A DNA stretch of 64,000 bases from Myxococcales bacterium 68-20 (GCA_001899635.1 MKVQ01000019.1:1-64000); one strand, 5' to 3'. Positions 1 through 9,060 are shown, counted from the stretch's first letter. Notes: a model not told the origin generated them from the sequence alone. Translations and numbers: made by a program.

Positions 1-120
1 GTTCTTCTTCGACTGAACCTTGACGAGGGCGGCCGTGAGCGTCGTCTTGCCGTGGTCGATGTGACCGATGGTGCCGACGTTCACATGGGGCTTCGTACGC
101 TGGAACTTTTCCTTGGCCAT
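1..120 (-). CDS. tuf: Elongation factor Tu, N-terminal part (runs off the window)
   Basis: EF-Tu is the cytoplasmic GTPase that brings aminoacyl-tRNA to the ribosome. Only the first 40 residues are present; they begin [20 protein letters not shown] and contain the P-loop GHIDHGKTT, which is diagnostic for EF-Tu. The start ATG is preceded by GGAGACTGAA, which supplies a Shine-Dalgarno site. The gene lies directly downstream of four tRNA genes on the same strand, the same order as the thrU-tyrU-glyT-thrT-tufB operon of E. coli. It is truncated only by the window edge. Confidence 0.97.
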   Translation of the reverse strand, partial: MAKEKFQRTKPHVNVGTIGHIDHGKTTLTAALVKVQSKKN

Positions 121-171
121 TTCAGTCTCCTACCGTCTCGCTGACGGCTTCGGGCGTAGCGCCGACGATTG

Positions 172-243
<72 letters not shown>

Positions 244-296
244 GTTGGTCAGAAGCAAGGTGAAGTGAGTGAAGTGAAGATGCGACGACGAGGCGG

Positions 297-369
297 AGCG
301 GGAGACCGGGTTCGAACCGGCGACGTTCAGCTTGGAAGGCTGACGCTCTACCAACTGAGCTACTCCCGC
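297..369 (-). tRNA. tRNA-Gly(TCC)
   Basis: On the minus strand the acceptor stem is GCGGGAG/CTCCCGC, the D-arm contains AGCTCAGTTGGTAGAGC, the anticodon loop is CTTCCAA (anticodon TCC) and the T-loop is GGTTCGAACC. It is the third tRNA of the tuf operon, equivalent to glyT. Confidence 0.95.
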
Positions 370-439
370 ATGCGTCTCTGAGAAGACCTCGTCGTCACAG
401 AACAGGGCGAAACAAGAACCGAACCGTACCGATGAGGAG

Positions 440-521
<82 letters not shown>

Positions 522-568
522 GAAAACTATCGATAAAAAGACCCGAACGCGCTGCTGTTCGATCTTCG

Positions 569-641
569 AGCTAGCGAGGGGACTTGAACCCCTAACCGCC
601 TGTTTACAAAACAGGTGCTCTACCGATTGAGCTACGCCAGC
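569..641 (-). tRNA. tRNA-Thr(TGT)
   Basis: The minus strand folds with acceptor GCTGGCG/CGCTAGC (one G-T pair), D-arm AGCTCAATCGGTAGAGC, anticodon loop TTTGTAA (anticodon TGT) and T-loop GGTTCAAGTC. It is the promoter-proximal tRNA of the tuf operon, equivalent to thrU. Confidence 0.95.
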
Positions 642-902
642 GCGACCCTGCCGTGTCCGAGATGAAGGTTTTGCTTCAGCCCTGAATCGACGGGGGCGCG
701 GACGTTAGCGCATGGCCGACAGCCGCGCAAGCAAGACAAGAGCCAAGAAAGACACCGCATTCCTGAGTCCGGGCGCTGTTCGGCGCCGTTTCGCGAGGAG
801 CGCGAAGCGGGCCGTGGTTCGCATTGACGGCGCCGGGTGTCAAGCACACACGCAGTAGAGCCCTCACAACAGCCTAAAATCACGGCGCTCGCGCTTCGCG
901 CT

Positions 903-932
903 GCAGCGCGGCGTGTGTGCTCGCCGCGCTGC
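903..932 (-). terminator. Hairpin downstream of the TPR lipoprotein gene
   Basis: An 11-bp perfect inverted repeat, GCAGCGCGGCG and CGCCGCGCTGC, is separated by 8 nt. It lies just after the stop codon of the minus-strand gene ending at 939. There is no clear U-tract, so it may act as a weak terminator or a 3' stabiliser. Confidence 0.5.
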
Positions 933-938
933 CCGCGG

Positions 939-2153
939 TCACTTCTTCGCCCGCGTTGCCGCGCCGCTGCTCGCCTTCGCGGCGTCGTCCGCTGCCTTCT
1001 TCTTCATGATCTCGAGCGTTTTTTCGAGCGTCTCCTCGGTGAAGGGGAATCGCTTGATCGTCGCCTGCTCCTCCTCGAGCGCGCGGTCCATCTCGGCCTT
1101 CGCGCTCTCGGCGCGCTTCATCCATGCGGAAGCGACACCGGTCCGCTCTCCGAGCGCGAGGGTGCGCTTCATCATCTCGATGCCCTTCTCGAGCAACGCG
1201 CGGTAGCGCACGTGCATGATCCCGTAGAAGAGCTGCTTGTCGCTCTCCGTCTTCGCCTTGTCGGTCGGCGGGATCATCATCAGGTGCTGGTGGAGCGAGC
1301 GATACATCTCGCCGACGCGGTAGCCGCTCATCGCCGCCCAGTGGAGATCGACCGAACGGATCGCGTCGGCGTACGACGACTGCGCGTCGAGCAAGAGCTG
1401 GCAGCGCATCTCGAGCTTGTGCACGAAGTCGGGCGGCGGTGGGTTGAGGACGATCTTCTCCGAGCGCACCTTGCGGATCTCGCCCTGGGCGTACTTCAGC
1501 ATCGCGGCGGCGACGGGCAGCTGGCCAGTCGCGCCGAAGCGCGTCTCCTCGACGAGATCGAGCCCGTCGTTCACATCGCGTGAAGCGCCGGTCTCGTCAC
1601 CGGCGATGATGCGCGCGAGCCCACGCGCGCCGAGACCGAGCATCTTGTCGGCGACCTCGATGCCGGGACGCGCGAGGATCTGTTCGCCGACCTCGCCGAG
1701 CGCGATCCAATCCTCGAGGTACGCATCGAGTGACACCTCGCGCGCGAGTGCGCTCCGCGCGTTGGGGTCGGTCGGAAAGCGGCGCACGACCTCTCGGTAG
1801 CGAGCTCGCGCCTTCTCGCGATCGCCGAGCCCTTCGTATGCGAGCGCGAGGTCGTAGATGATCTGCGGATCGTCCGCCGCCTTCGGGTCGCCGGCGATCA
1901 GCGCCTCGAATGCGTCGACCGCCTCCTGCCAGCTCTGTGCGAGGAGCGCTCGCTCCCCTCGGGCCTGGAGCTCCTTCGCGGTCCCTTCCGCGCGTGTCCC
2001 GATGATCTGGTTCGACGCGTCGATCGGCTGAGGTGCCTGCGGTGTCCTGGCAGCCTCCTGCGGTGCTCCTCCACACGCGGCGGCAGCGAGACACAGCCAT
2101 GCGGCGGCGAGCGACGGCGAGGGGCGAAGCGTGCGACGGCGATGCGTCATCAT
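939..2153 (-). CDS. TPR-type lipoprotein, function unknown
   Basis: The predicted protein is 404 residues. It begins MMTHRRRTLRP and has a hydrophobic signal ending in LAAAACGG, a plausible lipobox with Cys acylation. A tetratricopeptide-like stretch follows (about residues 60-170: ALLAQSWQEAVDAFEALIAGD and IIYDLALAYEGLGDREKARARYREV), then helical sequence of unknown class and a basic Ala/Lys-rich tail. The open frame continues upstream of this ATG, but the extension is Arg-rich low-quality sequence, so the start before the signal peptide was chosen. TPR domains usually mediate protein-protein contacts; in an outer-membrane lipoprotein this suggests a scaffolding role. The partner is unknown. 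The gene is monocistronic, between the tRNA/tuf operon and a small plus-strand gene. Confidence 0.8.
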   Translation of the reverse strand: MMTHRRRTLRPSPSLAAAWLCLAAAACGGAPQEAARTPQAPQPIDASNQIIGTRAEGTAKELQARGERALLAQSWQEAVDAFEALIAGDPKAADDPQIIYDLALAYEGLGDREKARARYREVVRRFPTDPNARSALAREVSLDAYLEDWIALGEVGEQILARPGIEVADKMLGLGARGLARIIAGDETGASRDVNDGLDLVEETRFGATGQLPVAAAMLKYAQGEIRKVRSEKIVLNPPPPDFVHKLEMRCQLLLDAQSSYADAIRSVDLHWAAMSGYRVGEMYRSLHQHLMMIPPTDKAKTESDKQLFYGIMHVRYRALLEKGIEMMKRTLALGERTGVASAWMKRAESAKAEMDRALEEEQATIKRFPFTEETLEKTLEIMKKKAADDAAKASSGAATRAKK

Positions 2154-2476
2154 CGGAAGGATAGGACGTCGGTCGAGGCCATTGGTTCCAATCTCTACGA
2201 GCTCTCGCTGGCACACCTCTTGGCGCCGCGCAGTCAGGGTTGCGGACGATCTCGATCTCGATCGCGAGCGCGAAGCGAGAGTGACCGCGAAGAGACGGCT
2301 GCGACTCTGGCGGGAATGAACGACGGTGTTACGACGTAGGCGCTTCGTGGTGCATGCAGCAGGGGGAGAGTGCGAAGCGAGAACGCCTCTCATCGGGGAC
2401 GAACCGAGCCGCTGACTTCATGCCGGTCTCTGAACGCACGTTCGTCAATCGCGACCGTGCCAGCAACGGAGGATTC

Positions 2477-2650
2477 ATGGACCTGTCACGTCTCAGCGCC
2501 AGTGATCTCGAAGCTCAGGCCCGCAGCGTCGAGCTGCAGATCAAGAGGCTCGATCATCGGCCGAGGCCGACACCATCCGAACGTCAGCTCTCGATCGAGC
2601 TGAAGAAGATGCGCCTCTCCCTGAAGGACCGTTTGGCAGAAGTGAAGTAG
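2477..2650 (+). CDS. Small DUF465/YdcH-like coiled protein
   Basis: A 57-residue protein starting MDLSRLSASDLEAQ. The chosen ATG has GGAGG four bases upstream; the open frame extends further upstream without a better site. The sequence has the pattern of DUF465 (YdcH) proteins: an N-terminal helix, an IKRLDHRPRPTPSE turn and the strongly conserved C-terminal pattern LKKMRLSLKDRLAE. Members form short antiparallel helical hairpins of unknown function. The gene stands alone between two minus-strand lipoprotein genes. Confidence 0.75.
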   Translation: MDLSRLSASDLEAQARSVELQIKRLDHRPRPTPSERQLSIELKKMRLSLKDRLAEVK

Positions 2651-2699
2651 ACGCCCAAGCGTCAGGCGCCACGCGAGAAGTCGGCGCGCGCGCAGCGCG

Positions 2700-3209
2700 C
2701 TACTTCCGCGGGGCCGGAGACGAGCTCGATTCGGTCGGGGCGTCCTTCGAGCCGTCGTGACGCCCCTTCTTCGCGTCCTTCGCCGCGAGCTCCTTCGCGT
2801 CGTCGAGCTCCGATCGACGCGATGTGGTGAGCCCCTCCGTCCCCTCCGAGAAGACGACGGCGTTCAACTCGTCGAGCGCCTCGTTGGTTCGCGTCTTCCA
2901 GTCGACCGGCAAGACGCCGGGCGACCGCTCCTCGTACGTCCTCGCGACGGAGAGCCAGTGCCGTGCATCGGACTTGTAGCCGATGCGGTAGTCGGTCATC
3001 CCGCGAAGGTACGCGTACTCGGCCTGCTCCGGCATCGTGAGCCGCTTCATGTCCGGCTCGAGGTCCCGCAGGATCGCAAGCGTGCGGTCATGGTCGTTCT
3101 GCTCGAAGGCGCGCTGCCCGCGCGCGAGTTGATCGCGATACGTCGTGCACGCGCCGGTGCCGAGCGCAGCCAGAACGCCAATCGTCACGAACCAACGCGA
3201 GAGAACCAT
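2700..3209 (-). CDS. Short lipoprotein with TPR-like region
   Basis: A 169-residue protein beginning MVLSRWFVTIGVLAALGTGACTTY. GTGAC fits a lipobox, so the mature protein should begin at the Cys. The helical body (YRDQLARGQRAFEQNDHDRTLAILRDLEP and EQAEYAYLRGMTDYRIGYKSDARHWLSVA) resembles two degenerate TPR units, and the tail is charged and Ser/Pro-rich. The open frame extends 18 codons upstream, but the ATG directly before the signal peptide is the likelier start. It lies opposite the small DUF465 gene and has no obvious operon partner. The function is not recognised. Confidence 0.75.
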   Translation of the reverse strand: MVLSRWFVTIGVLAALGTGACTTYRDQLARGQRAFEQNDHDRTLAILRDLEPDMKRLTMPEQAEYAYLRGMTDYRIGYKSDARHWLSVARTYEERSPGVLPVDWKTRTNEALDELNAVVFSEGTEGLTTSRRSELDDAKELAAKDAKKGRHDGSKDAPTESSSSPAPRK

Positions 3210-3863
3210 GCTCGCAGTATCGACGGAGCCTCCGGCGTTGCCAAGCGGCGCGCTCGTCGCCACCGGCGTCGAATGCGCTCGCGAGCTCCGCCGCGAACCG
3301 ACGCGAGCGCGAACGTGACGCCGTCCGACCGAGCAGCAACGTGCTCGGTGCAGCGCTCACGCTGACGTCGACCGACTCGCTTCAGCGTGACGCGAGCATC
3401 GCTCGTGTGGACGAAGTCGATGCCGCCGGGACCACCGATCGTGCGGAGCAGACCTCGAGGCCCTCGCCTCGGTGATGGAACGACGACCGAGCCGGAGGCC
3501 GATTCGGCGCGCGCGGACGATCGCCAGGTCGATGTCACACGCTTGCCCCACGACCTTTCGCAATCCGCCCTGCGGCAAGGGCGCCCCGGTCCGGTGGAGA
3601 ACCCGTGGAGAACTCTCGCCCCGAGGACGATGGACGAGGGTGGACACGGCCTTCCTTCCACCGCCGTTGCCTCCTGCCGGGCGCGATCAGCGAGGTGAAC
3701 GCCGGGCTACACGCGAATGAATACGGGCACTTGAGGTTGCAGCACGCCCGCGTCCGGCCGAGGGCAGGCTCGGACGCGTCGCGGCGTATGGAGGGGAGTC
3801 GACCAAAGCGCCGACCCCCGGCAACGGTCCACGAATCGACGTCGGTCTTCAGACCTCGTCGCG
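3210..3863. other. Intergenic stretch without a convincing gene
   Basis: About 650 bases separate two divergent genes. Several overlapping open frames exist on both strands, but their products are Arg/Ser-rich, lack recognisable domains and have no good ribosome sites, so they look like by-products of high GC. Nothing is seen except the promoter at the right-hand end. Confidence 0.5.
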
Positions 3864-3892
3864 TTGACCGGTCACCTCTACCAGACTAGGGT
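3864..3892 (+). promoter_or_regulatory. Putative sigma70-type promoter of the PEGA kinase gene
   Basis: TTGACC (3864-3869) and TAGGGT (3887-3892) are separated by 17 bases, close to the housekeeping consensus. The predicted transcription start falls 2-5 bases before the annotated ATG at 3902. The message would then be nearly leaderless, or translation starts at one of the in-frame ATGs near 3977-3992, which follow a GGAGGGG. Confidence 0.4.
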
Positions 3893-3901
3893 TTTTCCAG
3901 G

Positions 3902-5947
3902 ATGTCACAGCTCCCCGTGCCCTTGCCGCCCAGGGCGGCCACGCCCGACGCGGCTGGCGCGGACCGTGATTTGGGGATGGAGGGGATGCCGATGCGATTC
4001 GGCAAGTACACCCTCATCCGCAAGCTGGCGATGGGAGGAATGGCGGAGCTGTTCCTCGCGATCCAGAAGAGCGTCGCGGGCTTCGAGAAGCTGCTCGTCA
4101 TCAAGCGAATCCTGCCTGCGATGAACCAGGACAGGGCGTTCATCGAGATGCTGCTCCACGAGGCGCGCATCGCGGCGACGCTCTCGCATCCGAACATCGT
4201 CCAGATCTTCGACGTCGGTCAGGCGGACGGCCAGTACTTCATCGCGATGGAGCACGTCCATGGCGAGGACCTGCGCTCGATCGTCCGCCAGATGAAGAAG
4301 AAGGGCGTCGTCGAGTTCCCGCTCGAGCACGCGCTCGCGATCGTCCTCGGCATGTGCGCCGGCCTCTCGTACGCCCACGACAAGCGCGATCTCGACGGCA
4401 CGCACCTCTCCATCGTCCATCGAGACATCTCCCCGCAGAACATCGTCGTGACGTTCACGGGTGACGTGAAGATCGTCGACTTCGGCATCGCCAAGAGCGA
4501 CACGCGCACCGGCGAGCAGACGAAGAGCGGGAAGCTGAAGGGCAAGGTCCCGTACATGTCGCCCGAGCAAGCTCGCGGCGAGGTCATCGACGCGCGGAGC
4601 GATCTCTTCGCCACCGGCACGATGCTGTTCGAGCTCACGACCGGAAAGCGCCTGTTCAAGGGACAGAGCGAGTACGAGACGCTGAAGCTGATCTGCGACC
4701 GCGAGTATCCGCGTCCGAGCTCGATCAATCCGGACTACCCGCCGGACCTCGAGACGATCGTGATGCGCGCGCTCGCCAAGGATCCGGACCAGCGTTACCA
4801 GAGCGCCCGCGAGATGCAGGCCGACCTGGAGGCGTTCGTTCGTCGCCACCAGATCGCCGTCTCGAGCCTCGCGCTCAACCAGTTCATGCAGTCGCTCTTC
4901 GAGGAGAAGCTCGCGATGCAGAAGGAAGCCCTTCTGCAAGGCAAGCACCTCGCGGACATCATCGAGCTGCAGCACGCGCACTCCAACCCCGATCTCTCCG
5001 GCGGGTTCGACGTCGACGGCAGCGGGCAGCGCGTCGCCACCAGCACGCTGAGCATGCCCGCCGCCGCGCGCACCGTCACGGACGTCAGCGCGAACCGGCC
5101 GCCGAAGACGAGCGGCATGGTCATCGTCGGCCTCGTGGCGGCGGTGCTCGTGGTCGCCGGCGCGCTCGGCGGCGCGGGCTACGTGCTCGCGAAGAGGAAC
5201 AACGAAGCGACCGAGCCGAGCTCGTTAGGGGCGACGACTCCAGCCAAAGGCTCGCTGGTGGTGACGAGCGACCCGGTCGGCGCGTCGATCTGGATCAACG
5301 GCGACCTTCGCCCCGAGGTCACGCCCGCCACGATCAAGGAGCTCCCGACGGGCGTCGCGCTCGACGTGAAGCTCACGATGGATGGCTTCGAGCACGCGAA
5401 GCAGAAGGTCACTCTCGAGGAGGGCCAGGCGATCGACGTGAAGGTGGAGCTGAAGAAGGGCTCCGTCATCGCGGACGTCAAGGTCACGCCCAACGGCCTC
5501 ACCCCCACCTTCGCGATCGATGGCAAGCCGGTCACCGGCCCGCGCATCGAGGGCGTGACCTCCGGTGTCTCGCACAAGCTCACGGTCAATGCGCCGGGCT
5601 ACAGCGAGGGATCGGTCACCTTCACCGGCTCGCCGCTCGAGACCAAGCATCTCGAGATCACGCTCGAGAAGCTCCCCGAGCCTCGCCACGGGGGCGCGGT
5701 TCCCGCCGCCCGTCCCGCAGCGCCGGCGCCGCAACCCGCGGGGAACGGCAAGCTCAACGTCGGTGCATCCGGCGGCTGGTGCAACGTCACCGTCGACGGC
5801 GCCGCTCGCGGGGCCACGCCGGTCGCCGGGCTCGAGCTACCGGCCGGACCGCACAAGCTCACGTGCACCACGCCGGACGGGAAGGTCCGCGACGCGACGG
5901 TGACCGTGCCGGTGGGCGACACCGCCCGCTACAAGTTCACGCTTTAG
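3902..5947 (+). CDS. Membrane Ser/Thr protein kinase with PEGA repeats
   Basis: The 681-residue protein has a eukaryotic-type kinase domain (about 32-310): glycine loop LAMGGMAEL, Lys68 in VIKR, HRDISPQN with Asp175, and DFG at 193-195. A juxtamembrane linker and one transmembrane helix (about 412-433, MVIVGLVAAVLVVAGALGG) follow. The extracytoplasmic part has several PEGA-like repeats (GSLVVTSDPVGASIWINGD; GKLNVGASGGWCNVTVDG). It should phosphorylate cytoplasmic proteins in response to an envelope signal, possibly cell-wall binding through PEGA. Myxobacteria carry many such kinases. The start is uncertain: an ATG near 3977 or 3986 would remove a Pro/Ala-rich leader without touching the kinase. 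An OmpA-type gene follows 95 bases downstream on the same strand. Confidence 0.92.
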   Translation: MSQLPVPLPPRAATPDAAGADRDLGMEGMPMRFGKYTLIRKLAMGGMAELFLAIQKSVAGFEKLLVIKRILPAMNQDRAFIEMLLHEARIAATLSHPNIVQIFDVGQADGQYFIAMEHVHGEDLRSIVRQMKKKGVVEFPLEHALAIVLGMCAGLSYAHDKRDLDGTHLSIVHRDISPQNIVVTFTGDVKIVDFGIAKSDTRTGEQTKSGKLKGKVPYMSPEQARGEVIDARSDLFATGTMLFELTTGKRLFKGQSEYETLKLICDREYPRPSSINPDYPPDLETIVMRALAKDPDQRYQSAREMQADLEAFVRRHQIAVSSLALNQFMQSLFEEKLAMQKEALLQGKHLADIIELQHAHSNPDLSGGFDVDGSGQRVATSTLSMPAAARTVTDVSANRPPKTSGMVIVGLVAAVLVVAGALGGAGYVLAKRNNEATEPSSLGATTPAKGSLVVTSDPVGASIWINGDLRPEVTPATIKELPTGVALDVKLTMDGFEHAKQKVTLEEGQAIDVKVELKKGSVIADVKVTPNGLTPTFAIDGKPVTGPRIEGVTSGVSHKLTVNAPGYSEGSVTFTGSPLETKHLEITLEKLPEPRHGGAVPAARPAAPAPQPAGNGKLNVGASGGWCNVTVDGAARGATPVAGLELPAGPHKLTCTTPDGKVRDATVTVPVGDTARYKFTL

Positions 5948-6042
5948 CCGGGCTCCCCGCGCGCGCGGGTTATCGAAGTAGCGCTTCGTTTCGCGCGCTG
6001 CTGGGCCATGCGACAGCGGCTTCGATACGCTTGCAGCGGGCA

Positions 6043-7866
6043 ATGGCGCTCCTCAAGCTCACCTCCGCGGGCCTCGGTGCCGGACTGGTCCTGCTCGCGT
6101 CGACCGCGTCGGCGCAGCCGCAGAAGGGCTTCGTCCTCGATCGGTTCGATCCGTCGGAGCGCGGGAGCGAGTGGTTCGTCCTCGACTCGCTCGATCTACG
6201 CGGTCATCTCCGTCCGGCGGCCGGAGTGGTCGGGACCTGGGCGTACGACCCGCTCGTCGTCTACGACGGCGAGGGCAAATACGTCTCGTCCCTCGTCGAG
6301 CACCAGGTCTTCGTCCATCCCGGAGCGTCGCTCGTCCTCTGGAACCGAGTGCGCGCCGCGCTCAGCATGCCGATCGCGCTCTACCAGTCGGGCGAGCCCA
6401 TCGTCATCGGCACCAAGTCGTATTCGCCGCCGAGCAGCGCGGCTGGAGACCTACGCATCGCCGCCGATGTGCGCCTGTTCGGCAAGCACGGCGGAGCGAT
6501 CACCGGAGCGCTCGGCGCCGCGCTGCATCTGCCCACGGGCTCGCGCGACGACTACACCAGCGACGGCTACGTCCGTGTCCTGCCGCGTGCGAGCATCGCA
6601 GGAGACATCGGGATCTTCACGTACTCCGCTCGTCTCGGCTGGCACTACCGCGCGCTCACGGAGACCTTCGAGCGCAATCCTCTCGGAAGCGAGATCACCT
6701 TCGGCGCCGCTGCGGGCGTCCGCGTCGCCAATCGCAAGCTCGTGGTCGGTCCCGAGGTCCATGGCAGCTCGATCCTCGATTCGCGCTCCTTCCTCGAGCG
6801 ACGCGGGACTCCGGTCGAGGCGCTGCTCGGTGCACACTACACGGTCTCCGATTTCCGCTTCGGAGCCGGTATGGGGACCGGGCTCACGCGTGGCTGGGGG
6901 ACGCCATCGCTGCGCGCCTTCCTCAGCGCGGAGTGGACGCCGGGCTGGTCCGAGGACACGGACGGCGACGGGATCCCGGACGCGGAGGACGCCTGCCCGT
7001 CCGTCACCGGCGAGCGCACGAACGATCCGAAGACGAACGGCTGCCCGCCGAAGACCGCGACGATCCCCCCGTCGTCGGATCGCGATGGCGACGGGATCGC
7101 CGATGCCGTCGACGCATGCCCCGACGCCGCCGGCGTGAAGAGCGACGAGCCGAAGAAGAACGGCTGCCCGCCCGATCGCGACGGCGACGGAATCGGCGAT
7201 CTCGTCGATGCATGCCCGGACGCCCCCGGCCCGAAGAGCGACGACCCGAAGAGGAACGGCTGCCCGCCCGATCGCGACGGCGACGGAATTCTCGACGACA
7301 AGGATGCCTGCCCCGACACCGCGGGGCCGGCGAGCACCGATCCCGATCGCAACGGCTGCCCGCCCGATCGCGACGACGACGGCGTCTACGACGACGAAGA
7401 CGCCTGCCCCGACGCGCCCGGCCCGGCCGCTCCCGATCCAAAGCACAACGGCTGCCCGCTGGCGCGGATCGAAGACGGACAGATCAAGATCGTCGACCAG
7501 GTGAAGTTCAAGTCCTCCAGCGCCGAGATCATGCGCGACAGCGATACGACGCTCCTCGCGATCGCGACGACGTTGAAGGACCATCCGGAGATCACGACGA
7601 TCCGTGTCGAGGGCCACACCGACAACACCGGATCGGCCGGCGCGAACAGGCGGCTCAGCCAGCAGCGCGCCGAGGCGGTCGTGAAGTGGCTCACGAGCTA
7701 CGGGCTCGACAGGAGGCGCTTCGACGCGAAGGGCTACGGCTCGACGCGACCGATCGACAGCAATGCCACGGAAGACGGACGGCAGAACAACCGCCGCGTC
7801 GAGTTCCACATCGCGAAGGGTGGCGAGGCGAAGCCGGCACAGGAACGCCCCGCGAAGAAGCGCTGA
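6043..7866 (+). CDS. OmpA-family outer-membrane protein with thrombospondin type-3 calcium repeats
   Basis: A 607-residue protein with signal peptide MALLKLTSAGLGAGLVLLASTASAQ. A roughly 280-residue region with alternating aromatic/hydrophobic strands is probably a beta-barrel or barrel-like domain. Five acidic repeats of the type DGDGIxDxxDxCP follow (thrombospondin type-3 calcium-binding motif). The C-terminal OmpA domain contains VEGHTDNTGS and RAEAVVKWL-GYGSTRP, which bind peptidoglycan. It should tether the outer membrane to the cell wall. The open frame extends back to 5779, overlapping the kinase gene, but that part lacks a signal sequence, so the ATG at 6043 was taken. It may be co-transcribed with the upstream kinase. 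Confidence 0.92.
   Translation: MALLKLTSAGLGAGLVLLASTASAQPQKGFVLDRFDPSERGSEWFVLDSLDLRGHLRPAAGVVGTWAYDPLVVYDGEGKYVSSLVEHQVFVHPGASLVLWNRVRAALSMPIALYQSGEPIVIGTKSYSPPSSAAGDLRIAADVRLFGKHGGAITGALGAALHLPTGSRDDYTSDGYVRVLPRASIAGDIGIFTYSARLGWHYRALTETFERNPLGSEITFGAAAGVRVANRKLVVGPEVHGSSILDSRSFLERRGTPVEALLGAHYTVSDFRFGAGMGTGLTRGWGTPSLRAFLSAEWTPGWSEDTDGDGIPDAEDACPSVTGERTNDPKTNGCPPKTATIPPSSDRDGDGIADAVDACPDAAGVKSDEPKKNGCPPDRDGDGIGDLVDACPDAPGPKSDDPKRNGCPPDRDGDGILDDKDACPDTAGPASTDPDRNGCPPDRDDDGVYDDEDACPDAPGPAAPDPKHNGCPLARIEDGQIKIVDQVKFKSSSAEIMRDSDTTLLAIATTLKDHPEITTIRVEGHTDNTGSAGANRRLSQQRAEAVVKWLTSYGLDRRRFDAKGYGSTRPIDSNATEDGRQNNRRVEFHIAKGGEAKPAQERPAKKR
7078..7461 (+). repeat. 96-bp tandem repeat encoding TSP3 calcium motifs
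   Basis: Four consecutive units begin with GATCGCGA at 7078, 7174, 7270 and 7366, an exact 96-bp period (32 codons). Each encodes an acidic DxDGDG loop and a conserved NGCPP. The near-identity of units suggests recent duplication inside the OmpA gene. Confidence 0.85.
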
Positions 7867-7870
7867 CGCC

Positions 7871-8779
7871 TCAAAATTCGGGCGCCGGCTGGCCTCCACT
7901 CTCGGAGCCGGGCTCGTTGCCCAAGCAGAGCCCCTCGCTCCGGTACAAGAACGAGAAGCGAAAGAGGACGCGGACGAAGTCACCGAAGGAGCCGGCGGTG
8001 GTGCCGTCCGGGAGCTGGTAGAAGTCCCACTGCCCGAGCCTGGAGAGCCGTAGCTCGTCGAGCTCGTCCATCGTCACGACATCGTCGGCGTTGCCGTCGA
8101 GGTCAGCCTTCGCGAAGGGGTCGAGGCGAAGGCCCGCCGACGACGAAAGCGCCTCGCGGAACAGGTTCTCCGCCGCGAAGCGCACCGAGACCTCGTCGCG
8201 TCGTTTCTCGAGGATCGTGACGCCGCGCGCGGCAGCTCGACATCCGCCGAAGCGAGTCGCGGTGCGCAGCGAGTCGAAGCGAAGCCGAATGCGGAGCTTC
8301 CGCGTGGCGAACTCCGTCTGCTTCGTCGCCGTCGCTTCGACGATCGCGTGCGCGGGAGCGCCTTCGGCGAGCTCGATGAGATCCTTCGACGTCACCCCCT
8401 CCCCGAGGCTCGTCTCCGATCCCGGCGGTCCGAAGATGATGCCGACGTCGGGGCACTCGGCGGGCTGGATCCCGTTGAACGTCTGGACGACGCCAAGGCG
8501 TGGATCGAAGACGACGTCGCTCCTCGCGCCGCGTCCGCGGAACGAACAGATGTCGGTATCGCCGATCCGACCGAGGGTCATCGTCTTGAAGCCGAGCACG
8601 ACGCGATCGAAGCGGAGCGCCCAACGGTCCAGGGTCTCCGTTTCGGTGACACCTTCCTGCGTCTGCACGCTGACCTTAAAGGTGAACTGCACCGAGCCGA
8701 GGCCGACCGCCTCGTCCGCGGGCACACAGGCCGCGAGGGCGCCGAGCCCGAGCCATGCGCAGAGGAAAGCAGCGCGCAT
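7871..8779 (-). CDS. Lipoprotein downstream of a decayed TonB receptor
   Basis: The 302-residue product starts MRAAFLCAWLGLGALAACVPAD, with lipobox LAAC. The rest is beta-rich (VQFTFKVSVQTQEGVTETETLDRWALRFDRVVLGF) and includes an EF-hand-like acidic loop DLDGNADDVVTMDEL near the C-terminus. No family is recognised with certainty. Its ATG overlaps the stop of the receptor remnant (TGATG), so the two were once translationally coupled; this suggests a surface lipoprotein partner of a TonB-dependent receptor, in the manner of substrate-capturing lipoproteins. The receptor half is now only a fragment, so present expression is uncertain. The open frame continues far upstream in Arg-rich sequence, which is an artefact. 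Confidence 0.75.
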   Translation of the reverse strand: MRAAFLCAWLGLGALAACVPADEAVGLGSVQFTFKVSVQTQEGVTETETLDRWALRFDRVVLGFKTMTLGRIGDTDICSFRGRGARSDVVFDPRLGVVQTFNGIQPAECPDVGIIFGPPGSETSLGEGVTSKDLIELAEGAPAHAIVEATATKQTEFATRKLRIRLRFDSLRTATRFGGCRAAARGVTILEKRRDEVSVRFAAENLFREALSSSAGLRLDPFAKADLDGNADDVVTMDELDELRLSRLGQWDFYQLPDGTTAGSFGDFVRVLFRFSFLYRSEGLCLGNEPGSESGGQPAPEF

Positions 8780-9060
8780 CAGAAGCGTCCCCCGACGCCG
8801 GTGACTTCGGGCGACAGGGTGGCATCGAGCGCGCCCCCGATCCGGCCGCTCGCGCCGAGCGGGCATCGCTTCTCGAAGCACAGGTCGAGGCAAACGAACA
8901 CCGGCGTGCGCGACGGCGGAACGGCGACGAGCTGCTCGGGGAACGCGGGCTGAACCGGCCTCATCAGGGCGCCATTGTACGTCACGAAGCGCGCTCCGGT
9001 CCGCTACGCCGTCCCGAGATCCATCGAGAGCGCGACGGTGACGACGTGCGGGAGGTTCGT
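8779..9060 (-). pseudogene. 3'-end remnant of a TonB-dependent receptor
   Basis: The minus-strand translation matches the C-terminus of the intact receptor at 13075-15480: PHVVTVALSMDLG against PHVFTAALSVDLG, and AQPAFPEQLVGVPPSRTPVF against QPAFPEQLVAVPPSRTPVF. Nucleotide identity is visible across the block. The remnant has a TAG at 9004-9006 where the intact gene has TGG (Trp). It also lacks about 30 codons after EVTG and jumps directly to GGRF and the stop. Upstream of about 9060 similarity is lost. It is therefore a decayed or partial duplicate. Confidence 0.85.

Noticed and set aside
3264-3901. Several 80-160-residue frames on both strands before the kinase gene
   Set aside because: They overlap each other, are Arg-rich and lack start signals.
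5948-6042. Palindromic CCCGCGCGCGCGGG as a terminator
   Set aside because: It is a self-complementary CG run without a loop or U-tract and is likely to arise by chance in this base composition.
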